Source: Peptococcaceae bacterium
Lineage (GTDB): Bacteria; Bacillota; Desulfotomaculia; Desulfotomaculales; UBA12532
DNA length: 5,011 nucleotides
Direction of reading: 5' to 3'
Assembly (NCBI GenBank): GCA_003445475.1
Contig: DMDP01000064.1
Coordinates: 1-5,011 of the forward strand
Part shown: piece after piece, positions 1-5,011 of the stretch
Numbering within the stretch: the first letter of the stretch is position 1
Layout of the letters: each line of letters starts with the position of its first letter
Position numbers and translations under genes: made by a program
Notes under the pieces: model-generated
What the model saw: the letters and a program-made list of their open reading frames with translations, nothing else
Told to the model about the DNA's origin: nothing
Database searches by the model: none

Positions 1-666
1 GAGCCGTTCGATGTTGGCCACGGTACCGGCCACAAGCGTAAGCAGGGCCCGCACGGCCTGCTCATGGGCAAGGCCGCAGACCGCACACATCTGCGCCGCC
101 AGGTCGACCAGCGCCACCAGGTAGTTCGAAGCCACGCACGCCGCTGCGTGGTAGAGGGGTTTCGACCCGGGCGCCAGGCGGAAGGGCTCCCCGCCGAGAT
201 CCCGCGCCAGCCGCTCGGCGACCGCCAGCGCCGCCGCGTCCCCCTCTAGAGCAAAACAACAGCGCAGTGCCTTGATATCGGCTTCCGTCCCGGCGAAGGA
301 CTGCAGCGGATGCAGGGAGCCCACCGCCGCTCCCGCCGCGCGGGCCGGGGCCAGCACCTCCGCCGGCAGGGCGCCGCTGGCGTGCAGCACCACCTGTCCG
401 GGTGCGAAACCGCCCCCGGCGGCAATTTCGCCGGCCACCTCGCCGATGACCCGGTCCGGCGTGGTGATGAGGACGACGCCCGCGGCCCGCGTGATGTCTT
501 GCGGGCGCCCGGCCGCCGGACAGCCCAGGCGGCGCGCCAGCCGCAGCGCCGCCTCCGGTGTCCGGCTGGCCACCCCGGTGACCTCGTACCCGGCGTGCGC
601 GAGCCCTACGCCGAGCGCCGTGCCCGCCTTCCCCGCGCCGACTATCGCTATGGTGGGTTTGGTCAT
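1..666 (-). CDS. Rossmann-like/DUF2520 oxidoreductase, C-terminus cut by window edge
   Basis: Starts at the ATG at 666-664 and stays open to base 1 (222 residues). Related proteins are about 280-300 residues long, so roughly a quarter is missing. The N-terminus is a classic NAD(P)-binding Rossmann fold: a short beta strand leads into GAGKAG at residues 10-15. VVLITTPDRVI (64-74) and VVLHASGAL (92-100) follow as later strands of the fold. SLHPLQSFAG (117-126) and KPLYHAAACVASNY (169-182) are the signature stretches I associate with the DUF2520 helical C-terminal half of this predicted dehydrogenase family. The substrate is not proven. In Gram-positive bacteria this family often sits directly before panB-panC-panD, and a pan-like leader lies just upstream here, so reduction of ketopantoate to pantoate is a reasonable guess. 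A GGGGG tract at 677-681, ten bases before the ATG, is the likely but modest ribosome binding site. Family assignment is firm; function is inferred. Confidence 0.85.
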   Translation of the reverse strand, partial: MTKPTIAIVGAGKAGTALGVGLAHAGYEVTGVASRTPEAALRLARRLGCPAAGRPQDITRAAGVVLITTPDRVIGEVAGEIAAGGGFAPGQVVLHASGALPAEVLAPARAAGAAVGSLHPLQSFAGTEADIKALRCCFALEGDAAALAVAERLARDLGGEPFRLAPGSKPLYHAAACVASNYLVALVDLAAQMCAVCGLAHEQAVRALLTLVAGTVANIERL

Positions 667-683
667 TTTATGATATCCCCCAG

Positions 684-720
684 AAAACGAAAAACCTCCC
701 GGACCTGAATCCGCGAGGTT
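684..720 (-). terminator. rho-independent terminator/attenuator in the DUF2520 gene leader
   Basis: On the minus strand AACCTC (720-715) pairs with GAGGTT (698-693). A G-G mismatch follows, then CGGA (713-710) pairs with TCCG (703-700) around a six-base loop. The stem runs directly into a U-rich tract, TTTTTCGTTTT (694-684). It lies only 17 bases before the DUF2520 start codon, so its place is that of an attenuator in a 5' leader. It could also end transcripts reading through from ttuA. The 5' arm has a competing partner upstream (see the leader entry). Confidence 0.75.
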
Positions 721-826
721 AGTTTGCCCTCTCCGTCTCGGTCCTGCACGGCTCCAAGCGGATGACTTTTGTGCGCGCAACCTGTACCGGTGTGCCTCCC
801 CTGCGGATGGCACCCTGCCTTACCTC
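684..826 (-). promoter_or_regulatory. pan-motif-like structured leader with antiterminator/terminator choice
   Basis: The clearest element is a hairpin at 815-789. Read on the minus strand it is GG, GTGCC, bulged A (808), TCC, a five-base loop, GGA, GGCAC, bulged A (791), CC. A stem broken by two single bulged adenosines is how I recall the pan RNA motif found in 5' leaders of pantothenate genes. A second short A-TCC-GCTT-GGA hairpin lies at 763-753, and CCGT/ACGG can pair (751-748 with 736-733). I could not build a second complete double-bulge stem. GAGGTAAG at 826-819 can pair with CTAACCTC at 722-715 (one A-A mismatch). This would enclose the whole element and occupy the 5' arm of the terminator. 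The two folds exclude each other, which is the layout of a transcription attenuator. Motif identity is from memory and was not tested with a covariance model. Confidence 0.55.
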
Positions 827-829
827 TTT

Positions 830-858
830 ATGCTATCACCCGGGCAAGGAAAAAGCAA
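830..858 (-). promoter_or_regulatory. candidate sigma-A promoter for the DUF2520 gene leader
   Basis: On the minus strand TTGCTT (858-853) and TAGCAT (835-830) are separated by 17 bases, with partial matches to TTGACA and TATAAT (TTG plus 4 of 6). The block starts three bases after the ttuA stop codon and is AT-rich compared with its surroundings. Transcription would start close to the first arm of the leader pairing at 826. This is so close that the start point may trim that arm. Moderate support from position and spacing only. Confidence 0.45.
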
Positions 859-861
859 TAA

Positions 862-1767
862 CTACAATTTTACGCCGGCCCGCCGGAGCGTCCGGCAGCG
901 GGAACAGATGTCGGCGGTCGTCGGCTGGCCGCAGATCGCGCAGGCCTTTAATTGGACCTCTTCCTCCCCGGCGGCGAAGGCCTCCCGGCCTTTCTCCAGG
1001 AAGCCGAAGAGGAATCGCGCTTTGGTCCCCGGCGATACCTCCTCGAGCCGGTTCAACAGGTGCTTGTACAGGATGGACCTGGCCCCGACCGCCATGGGGC
1101 ACTCTTCCACGATATAGTCGATCCGCCGCAGGACGGCGTAGGACGCGATCTCCTTTTCCGTCAGCCGGTACAGCGGCTTGACTTTCCTGACAAGGTTGGG
1201 CGCCGAGGCCTCCAGAAGCGGGGCCTGCCGCGCAAGATACCCCGTGTTCCAGTTCAGCAGGTTACCGAGCAGCGTCGCCGCCTCGTCGTCCAGATTGTGG
1301 CCCGTGGCGACGACGTTGTACCCGCCTTCCATGGCCTCCCGGTTAAAAAAGTACCGCTTGTGCAGACCGCAGACGGAGCAGGCCGCCCTCCGGGCCTGCC
1401 TGGCCAACTCCCGGATACCCAGGCCGTATTTCTCCCGAACGGAGACAACGCGCAGGCCCGCGCCCCGCGCGCGGGCGAACGCAACCACCTTTTCTTTGGA
1501 CCTCTCGGAGTATCCGGCGATCCCCAGGTCGATGTACAGACCGTCGGCCTGGTAGCCCGTTGCCAGCAACACGTCCCAGAGCGCCAGGCTGTCCTTGCCG
1601 CCGGAAACCGCAACCAGGATCCGGTCGTCCCGGGCAAACATGCGGTACGCCTTTACCGCCCGGTCGACCTGGCCGTAAAAAAACTCGAGGTAATGCTCCC
1701 GGCAGAAAGCCGTGTTGTGCCGCTTCAGGGCGACGACGGCCGGCTGCCCGCACTTCCTGCACTTCAC
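862..1767 (-). CDS. ttuA: TtuA-type tRNA 2-thiolation enzyme (TIGR00269-like)
   Basis: 301 residues, the usual size for TtuA, the ATP-dependent tRNA 5-methyluridine(54) 2-sulfurtransferase. The N-terminus carries a zinc site, C3-x2-C6 with C22-x2-H25. The PP-loop SGGKDS at residues 55-60 binds ATP and adenylates the target uridine. C130-x2-C133 and C223 match in spacing the three cysteines that hold the catalytic 4Fe-4S cluster in Thermus TtuA (130, 133, 222). GHNLDDEAATLL (156-167) is the usual PP-loop ATPase helper motif. The C-terminus has a second zinc ribbon, C276-x2-C279 and C288-x2-C291. The start is a GTG with AGGGGTGG a few bases upstream. It follows ttuB by 19 bases. The adjacent sulfur carrier supports TtuA over the related TtcA (C32 thiolation) or archaeal/eukaryotic Ctu1/Ncs6 (U34). 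Strict substrate choice cannot be read from sequence alone. Confidence 0.88.
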   Translation of the reverse strand: MKCRKCGQPAVVALKRHNTAFCREHYLEFFYGQVDRAVKAYRMFARDDRILVAVSGGKDSLALWDVLLATGYQADGLYIDLGIAGYSERSKEKVVAFARARGAGLRVVSVREKYGLGIRELARQARRAACSVCGLHKRYFFNREAMEGGYNVVATGHNLDDEAATLLGNLLNWNTGYLARQAPLLEASAPNLVRKVKPLYRLTEKEIASYAVLRRIDYIVEECPMAVGARSILYKHLLNRLEEVSPGTKARFLFGFLEKGREAFAAGEEEVQLKACAICGQPTTADICSRCRTLRRAGVKL

Positions 1768-1786
1768 GCGGGGACCACCCCTTCGC

Positions 1787-1984
1787 CTAGCCGCCGGAGA
1801 TGGCGGGCCTGACCTCGATCTCCGCCTCGTCGGGCACGGTGACGTCCGGGGTCAGCAGGTTCTCCCCCCAGATTACGATCACCGATTCGGAAACAAGGCC
1901 CAGTTCTTTAAGGATGGCGTGGACTTGTTTGGGTCCCTTGATCTCGTGTACCCTGCGCTCCGGTATGGGGATAACGACCTTCAA
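1787..1984 (-). CDS. ttuB: TtuB-like ubiquitin-fold sulfur carrier ending in Gly-Gly
   Basis: A 65-residue ThiS/MoaD-like beta-grasp protein. It ends in AISGG; the free C-terminal Gly64-Gly65 is the site that is adenylated and turned into a thiocarboxylate. The overall pattern resembles Thermus TtuB closely as I remember it: MKVVIPIPERR at the start, LKELGL near 25-30, a GENLLTPD turn at 40-47 and the AISGG tail. In that system the carrier passes sulfur to TtuA, and it can also be attached to protein lysines. The start is a TTG preceded by GAGGTGA at 1997-1991, six bases away. It overlaps the sirtuin stop in the four-base TTGA, so translation is probably coupled. No E1-like activating enzyme (TtuC/ThiF/MoeB) or rhodanese (TtuD) is in the window, so both must be elsewhere. 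A generic MoaD or ThiS role is less likely beside ttuA. Confidence 0.88.
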   Translation of the reverse strand: MKVVIPIPERRVHEIKGPKQVHAILKELGLVSESVIVIWGENLLTPDVTVPDEAEIEVRPAISGG

Positions 1985-2742
1985 TGTGCTTCACCTCGCT
2001 TGGGCCGCTTTTGGCACGCCTCTACCACCAGCGGCAGGATCGCCCCCGCCTTTTCCCGCACCACCACACGCGCCCGCGCATCGTAGGGGGTCGGCTGCAG
2101 GTTAACGATGGCCAGGTTCTTTGTTAGGGTAACCAGGCCGGCGGCGGGGTAAACGGTAAGGCTCGAACCGACAACCAGCATGAAGTCGCAACCGCCGTAA
2201 AGCTCGTCGGCCGCCTCGAAGAAGTCGCGCGCCAGCGCCTCCCCAAAGAGAACCACATCGGGCCGCATCACGCCGTCACACACCCGGCACCTGGGCGGCA
2301 GTTCCCCCCGCTCGTAGCAGGCCACGGCGAAGTCGAAGGGTTGCTTGCGCTCGCAGCGCATGCAACTGACGGTGCGCAGGTGGCCGTGCACCTCCCACAC
2401 CCGCCTGGAGCCGGCCCGCTGGTGCAGGCCGTCGATGTTCTGGGTGATTACGCCCCTGATATACCCCAGCGCTTCCAGTTCCGCCAGGGCGATGTGGGCC
2501 GGGTTAGGGTCCGCCTGCCTGAAGGCGTTCAGCGCCGGGAGACACGCCTCGTAAAACCGCCGGGGGTCTTCTTTCAGGACTTGCGCCGTAAGCAGATCGG
2601 CCAGGTTCGTCGTCGTCCACAGGCCGGTACCGGGACTCCGGAAGTCCGGTATGCCGCTCTCGGTGGAAATGCCGGCCCCCGTCAGGACGTACGCGTTTTT
2701 CGCCGTTCGCAGAAGGTCGGCTATTTCTTGGACCTCACGCAT
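1981..2742 (-). CDS. cobB: Sir2-family NAD-dependent protein deacylase
   Basis: 253 residues from the ATG at 2742, the normal length of a compact bacterial sirtuin. It removes acyl groups from lysines, using NAD and releasing nicotinamide and O-acetyl-ADP-ribose. Visible motifs are GAGISTESGIPDFRSPGTGLW (residues 22-42, NAD binding), TQNIDGLH (100-107), catalytic His119 in WEVHGHL, and a structural zinc site from C127, C130, C152 and C155. VGSSLTVYPA (191-200) closes the NAD pocket. Tyr64 is present, but Cys67 occupies the place of the arginine in the Y-x-x-R pair used by CobB/SIRT5-type desuccinylases, so deacetylation is more likely. The start is chosen because AGGAGG lies at 2758-2753; the open frame upstream to 3081 has shadow-type sequence inside folK. 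The first 22 bases overlap the end of folK. Its targets cannot be known from sequence. The symbol is used in the loose family sense. Confidence 0.9.
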   Translation of the reverse strand: MREVQEIADLLRTAKNAYVLTGAGISTESGIPDFRSPGTGLWTTTNLADLLTAQVLKEDPRRFYEACLPALNAFRQADPNPAHIALAELEALGYIRGVITQNIDGLHQRAGSRRVWEVHGHLRTVSCMRCERKQPFDFAVACYERGELPPRCRVCDGVMRPDVVLFGEALARDFFEAADELYGGCDFMLVVGSSLTVYPAAGLVTLTKNLAIVNLQPTPYDARARVVVREKAGAILPLVVEACQKRPKRGEAH

Positions 2743-3236
2743 CCGTCCAGATCCTCCTCTACCCGGGAAATCTCCTGCCCGGCAGCCAGGGCGGCGGCCA
2801 GGTCCCGCGCCTTCGCGCCTCCGGGCAGGATCATCTCCGGTGCCAGGTCGGCAAGGGGCACCACCGCGAAGGCCCGCTCCGTCAGGCGGGGGTGGGGAAC
2901 GGTTAAGTCCGGTGTGTGAAGGCGCAGGTCGCCGTAAAGCAGGATGTCGAGATCGATGGTGCGTGGCCCCCAGCGCCGCGTACGCACGCGCCCGAGGCGC
3001 GCTTCCACGGCCAGCAGCGCCGCCAGGAGAGCGTGCGGGGAAAGAGAGGTGTCGATTTCGGCCACGGTGTTGAAGAACCACTCCTGCTCCGTCAAGCCGA
3101 CCGGGGCCGTGCGGTAAAGCGGCGCCACGCGCTTCACTTTGATCCCGGGGACCTCGTCCAGAAGCCGGAGCGCCTCCCGGATGTAAAACCGCCGGTCGCC
3201 CAGGTTGCTTCCAAACCCTACGTAGGCTGTGGTCAC
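2721..3236 (-). CDS. folK: 2-amino-4-hydroxy-6-hydroxymethyldihydropteridine pyrophosphokinase
   Basis: 171 residues, typical for HPPK. It transfers pyrophosphate from ATP to 6-hydroxymethyl-7,8-dihydropterin, giving the activated substrate for FolP. The family signature is complete: YVGFGSNLGDR (5-15), PLYRTAPVG (39-47), FFN (54-56), and the ATP/Mg block LGRVRTRRWGPRTIDLDIL (81-99), in which Asp95 and Asp97 hold the two Mg ions. VPHPRLTERAF (113-123) follows. The start is a GTG whose bases form a GTGA overlap with the folB stop. There is only a weak purine run upstream, so re-initiation after FolB is the likely mode of translation. The C-terminal tail of about 20 residues is rich in charged residues and overlaps the sirtuin start; its sequence may be under constraint from the downstream ribosome binding site. 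Confidence 0.96.
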   Translation of the reverse strand: MTTAYVGFGSNLGDRRFYIREALRLLDEVPGIKVKRVAPLYRTAPVGLTEQEWFFNTVAEIDTSLSPHALLAALLAVEARLGRVRTRRWGPRTIDLDILLYGDLRLHTPDLTVPHPRLTERAFAVVPLADLAPEMILPGGAKARDLAAALAAGQEISRVEEDLDGCVRSKK

Positions 3237-3607
3237 GTCTGCCCGTCCCGCCGCCGCAAGATTTCCGCCGCCACGTACCCGAAATGCCCCGGCAGCGGGG
3301 CCTGCGGTTTTCTTACCCGCACCCTGACCGCTTCCACGGGAAAGCGCCCGAGGATCGCCTGCGCGACCGCTTCCGCGACCGCCTCCAGAAGCCTGTAACG
3401 GCGCGCCTGGACTATCTCGGCCGCCAGCCGGTAAACGGCGGCGTAGTTTACGGTCGCGGCGAGATCGTCCGTCTCCCCGGCCCGGCGCAAATCCAGGGCG
3501 AGTTCAATGTCCAGGATAAAGCGCTGCCCCAATTCCTGCTCCGCCGCCAGGGTTCCGTGGTAACCGTAAAACTCCAGCCCTTCCATGATCAGCTTATCGT
3601 GGGCCAT
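3233..3607 (-). CDS. folB: dihydroneopterin aldolase
   Basis: 124 residues from the ATG at 3607, as expected for FolB. It cleaves 7,8-dihydroneopterin to 6-hydroxymethyl-7,8-dihydropterin and glycolaldehyde, the step before FolK. The N-terminal LEFYGYHG (11-18) is the family hallmark. Glu23, Tyr55, Glu75 (in LLE) and Lys100 sit where the pterin-binding and catalytic residues of known aldolases are, and KPQAPLPGHFGYVAAEI (100-116) is the usual C-terminal strand. The enzyme normally works as an octamer of tetramer rings. The start overlaps the folP end by 14 bases. A GGGAAG run lies just upstream. An internal ATG at 3586 (Met8) would avoid the overlap but lacks a binding site, and the DKLIMEGLEF order fits the family better with the upstream start. 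The open frame extends to 3685, but that part is inside folP and unlike the family. Confidence 0.94.
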   Translation of the reverse strand: MAHDKLIMEGLEFYGYHGTLAAEQELGQRFILDIELALDLRRAGETDDLAATVNYAAVYRLAAEIVQARRYRLLEAVAEAVAQAILGRFPVEAVRVRVRKPQAPLPGHFGYVAAEILRRRDGQT

Positions 3608-4808
3608 CTTCTTCCCAGCCCCGGACAATGGCGTCGGCCATTCTGGCCACCCGCACCATCTCCTTAACATCGTGGACCCGCACAATATCGGCCCCGTTCG
3701 CGATGGCTGCGGTCACCACCGCCGCCGTTCCCTCCACGCGCTGCTCCACCGGCAGGCCGAGCACCCTGCCTATGGTCGACTTGCGGGACGGGCCGATAAG
3801 TATCGGACGGCCAAGACCGGCAAGCTCCCCGAGGCGCCGCACCACCTCCAGGTTCTGCGCCGGCGTCTTGCCGAAACCGAAACCGGGGTCGATAATAATC
3901 TTTTCCCGGTCAATCCCGGACCGCACGGCCCGCCTTATCCTTTCCCGGAAGTAGGCGACAATGTCCCCCATCAGGTCGCGGTAGGCGGTGCCTTCCTGGT
4001 TGTGCATCAGGATTACCGGCACCCCCGCCTCGGCCACCACCCCGGCCATTTCCGGGTCGGCCAGCGCCCACTGGTCGTTTACGATGTGCACCCCTGCCTC
4101 CAGGGCCCGCCGCGCTACCTCCGCCTTCGAGGTGTCGATCGACACCGGAATGCGCACCGCCCGCACCAGCCTCTCCAGGACGGGCATCACCCGCCTAAGC
4201 TCCTCTTCGACGCCGACCGGCGCGTGCCCCGGGCGCGTCGACTCGCCGCCCACATCGATAATGTCGGCCCCCTCCGCCTCCATTTCCCGCGCCCGTGCCA
4301 GGGCCGCCTCCGGGTCCAGGTACCTCCCGCCGTCGGAAAAGGAGTCCGGCGTGACGTTCAAAATACCCATCACCAGTGTGCGCCGGCCGAGCGGCAGCCT
4401 GCACCCCCGGCAGGAAAGCTCGTACCGGGGCCGCGCCTCCAGGTTGGTCAGTGTTTCGCCGATGCGCCCCGCCACCTCACGCAGGCCGTATGGTTGCCGG
4501 GCCAGCTTTTTGATCAGGGCCTCGTACTGCCGGAGGGTGCCCATAAGGAGCACGTCGGTGTTCGGCGCCGACCCGTCGACCGCGCCCCAGGCCACCGCCG
4601 CCTCCCCGCCCTTGGCCAGCATCTCCTGCTTGATAATATTGGCCTGGGGCGCGGTGAGCCCGGTGAGCTTCAGCACCCGGAACACCGCCTTGGGAGCCAT
4701 GATGTCGACGCCGTCCGGATGCACCCCGATGGCCGCCATCTCTTGCCGCGCCTCTTCTTCGCTATTTATGACCAAGAAACGTACGCCGGCACCTTCCGAC
4801 ACCGCCAC
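3594..4808 (-). CDS. folP: dihydropteroate synthase with N-terminal extension domain
   Basis: 404 residues from the preferred GTG. It condenses 6-hydroxymethyldihydropterin pyrophosphate with p-aminobenzoate to dihydropteroate and is the sulfonamide target. The catalytic TIM barrel begins near residue 144: GILNVTPDSFSDGG (148-161, pyrophosphate-binding loop), DVGGESTRPG (185-194), SIDTSK (223-228), HIVNDQWAL (241-249), MHNQ (268-271), DPGFGFGKT (307-315), GPSRKS (339-344) and RVHDV (377-381). Residues 1-140 are an extra domain absent from Escherichia coli FolP (about 280 residues); long forms like this occur in clostridial relatives. A CxxC (C133, C136) sits at the junction. The start is uncertain: AAGGAGG at 4820-4814 is five bases before GTG 4808 and eleven before in-frame GTG 4802. 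The frame stays open upstream to 4994 and beyond, but that stretch looks non-coding. First gene of the folP-folB-folK series. Confidence 0.95.
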   Translation of the reverse strand: MAVSEGAGVRFLVINSEEEARQEMAAIGVHPDGVDIMAPKAVFRVLKLTGLTAPQANIIKQEMLAKGGEAAVAWGAVDGSAPNTDVLLMGTLRQYEALIKKLARQPYGLREVAGRIGETLTNLEARPRYELSCRGCRLPLGRRTLVMGILNVTPDSFSDGGRYLDPEAALARAREMEAEGADIIDVGGESTRPGHAPVGVEEELRRVMPVLERLVRAVRIPVSIDTSKAEVARRALEAGVHIVNDQWALADPEMAGVVAEAGVPVILMHNQEGTAYRDLMGDIVAYFRERIRRAVRSGIDREKIIIDPGFGFGKTPAQNLEVVRRLGELAGLGRPILIGPSRKSTIGRVLGLPVEQRVEGTAAVVTAAIANGADIVRVHDVKEMVRVARMADAIVRGWEEDGPR

Positions 4809-4813
4809 ACCTT

Positions 4814-4820
4814 CCTCCTT
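4814..4820 (-). promoter_or_regulatory. strong Shine-Dalgarno deciding the folP start
   Basis: AAGGAGG on the minus strand, the best ribosome binding site in the window. It favours GTG at 4808 (gap 5) or GTG at 4802 (gap 11) over any of the upstream in-frame starts up to 4994. Confidence 0.7.
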
Positions 4821-4826
4821 GCGCGT

Positions 4827-4854
4827 GCCCGTTGCGCATGGCCGGGCAACGGGC
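4827..4854 (-). repeat. perfect 9-bp inverted repeat in the folP 5' leader
   Basis: GCCCGTTGC (4854-4846 on the minus strand) and GCAACGGGC (4835-4827) form a perfect nine-base stem around a ten-base loop. It ends six bases before the folP ribosome binding site. No U tract follows, so it is not an ordinary terminator. It could affect translation start, mRNA stability or protein binding, or be a transcriptional pause site. Confidence 0.6.
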
Positions 4855-4881
4855 CAGACCCTCCAGGAGCCCTTGGTTATT

Positions 4882-4910
4882 ATTATCAACATCCCTGCCG
4901 GGCCCAGCAA
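4882..4910 (-). promoter_or_regulatory. candidate sigma-A promoter for the folate operon
   Basis: On the minus strand TTGCTG (4910-4905) and GATAAT (4887-4882) are separated by exactly 17 bases. The -10 matches TATAAT at five of six bases and the -35 matches TTGACA at three of six. The short AT-rich run around the -10 stands out in very GC-rich surroundings. A start near 4875 would give a leader of about 65 bases that includes the inverted repeat and the ribosome binding site of folP. Confidence 0.5.
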
Positions 4911-5011
4911 GAGTCCTCCTACCTGCGCCAAGGCCGGCCGCTTCCACAGCAACCATCCTCGCCACCACCGGCGCCCCGCCGGTAGCGGCGGCAAAGCGGC
5001 CGTGAAAGAAA
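4911..5011. other. right-edge stretch without an assignable gene
   Basis: About 100 GC-rich bases before the folP promoter. Two minus-strand frames stay open here and run into or across the folP start, and the third closes at a TAG at 4921-4919. None gives a protein stretch I recognise. It could be the end of an upstream gene or plain spacer; the window is too short to decide. Confidence 0.4.

Noticed and set aside
684..826. T-box, THF or cyclic-di-nucleotide riboswitch in the leader
   Set aside because: The T-box sequence resembling AGGGTGGNACCGCG is absent; the GGGTGCC stretch belongs to a closed hairpin. Conserved cores of the THF, c-di-GMP and c-di-AMP switches as I remember them are not present.
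952..1812. 286-residue open frame on the plus strand
   Set aside because: Antisense to ttuA, which has complete catalytic and zinc motifs; the plus-strand product resembles no family.
2743..3081. N-terminal extension of the sirtuin to 366 residues
   Set aside because: The extra 113 residues lie inside folK in another frame, are Arg/Gly/Pro-rich without sirtuin character, and the ATG at 2742 has an AGGAGG site and gives the family length.
3608..3685. Longer FolB start at 3685
   Set aside because: The added 26 residues (MCGSTMLRRWCGWPE...) overlap the folP end in another frame and are unlike the conserved FolB N-terminus.
4827..4854. Terminator of an upstream gene
   Set aside because: The stem is strong but is followed by a purine-rich ribosome binding site, not a U tract.
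4762..4968. 68-residue minus-strand frame before folP as an upstream gene
   Set aside because: It runs across the promoter, hairpin and folP start, and its last third is simply folP read in another frame. No motif or good start was seen.
3585..4985. 466-residue open frame on the plus strand
   Set aside because: It is antisense to folP, rich in His/Arg/Pro as expected for a shadow frame in GC-rich DNA, and has no recognisable motif.
1..5011. CRISPR arrays, tRNA/rRNA genes, insertion sequences or attachment sites
   Set aside because: No regularly spaced repeats, tRNA-like cloverleaf, transposase motifs or terminal inverted repeats were seen on either strand.

Overview
The window reads as chromosomal DNA of a GC-rich, probably thermophilic, anaerobic Gram-positive bacterium of the Moorella/Desulfotomaculum type (class Clostridia in the broad sense). 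This placement is inferred from gene order and protein style, not from a search. The clues are frequent GTG and TTG starts with good purine-rich ribosome binding sites, a dihydropteroate synthase with a long N-terminal extension, a DUF2520 protein behind a pantothenate-type leader, and a TtuA/TtuB pair. In Thermus, TtuA/TtuB makes the heat-protective 2-thio group on tRNA position 54. Every gene lies on the minus strand, so the window is best read from right to left.

Right edge (5011 to 4809): about 200 bases with no assignable gene. They hold a candidate sigma-A promoter (4882-4910) and a perfect 9-bp inverted repeat just before the folP ribosome binding site. From 4808 to 2721 run folP, folB and folK, three core enzymes of folate synthesis. 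FolB cleaves dihydroneopterin, FolK activates the pterin with pyrophosphate, and FolP joins it to p-aminobenzoate. The same tight series continues with a Sir2-type NAD-dependent deacylase (2742-1981), a 65-residue ubiquitin-like sulfur carrier ending in Gly-Gly (TtuB, 1984-1787) and the tRNA sulfurtransferase TtuA (1767-862). Genes overlap by 14, 4, 22 and 4 nt, and the last gap is only 19 nt, so these six genes look like one transcription unit with translational coupling.

Between ttuA and the last gene lies a 195-nt non-coding leader (667-861). It carries a candidate promoter, a hairpin with two single bulged adenosines that fits my recollection of the pan RNA motif, and a rho-independent terminator. 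The 5' arm of the terminator can pair instead with the start of the leader, giving a transcription-attenuation switch. The gene behind it (666 to beyond position 1) is a Rossmann/DUF2520 oxidoreductase, cut by the window edge. A pan-type leader suggests that panB/panC/panD follow outside the window and that this oxidoreductase could supply the ketopantoate reductase step. That last point is inference.

Overall the window joins folate synthesis, a protein deacylase, ubiquitin-like sulfur transfer to tRNA and a separately regulated pantothenate-type operon. Each part belongs to a known family. The less usual points are the sirtuin-ttuB-ttuA linkage inside a folate operon and the switch in front of the DUF2520 gene.
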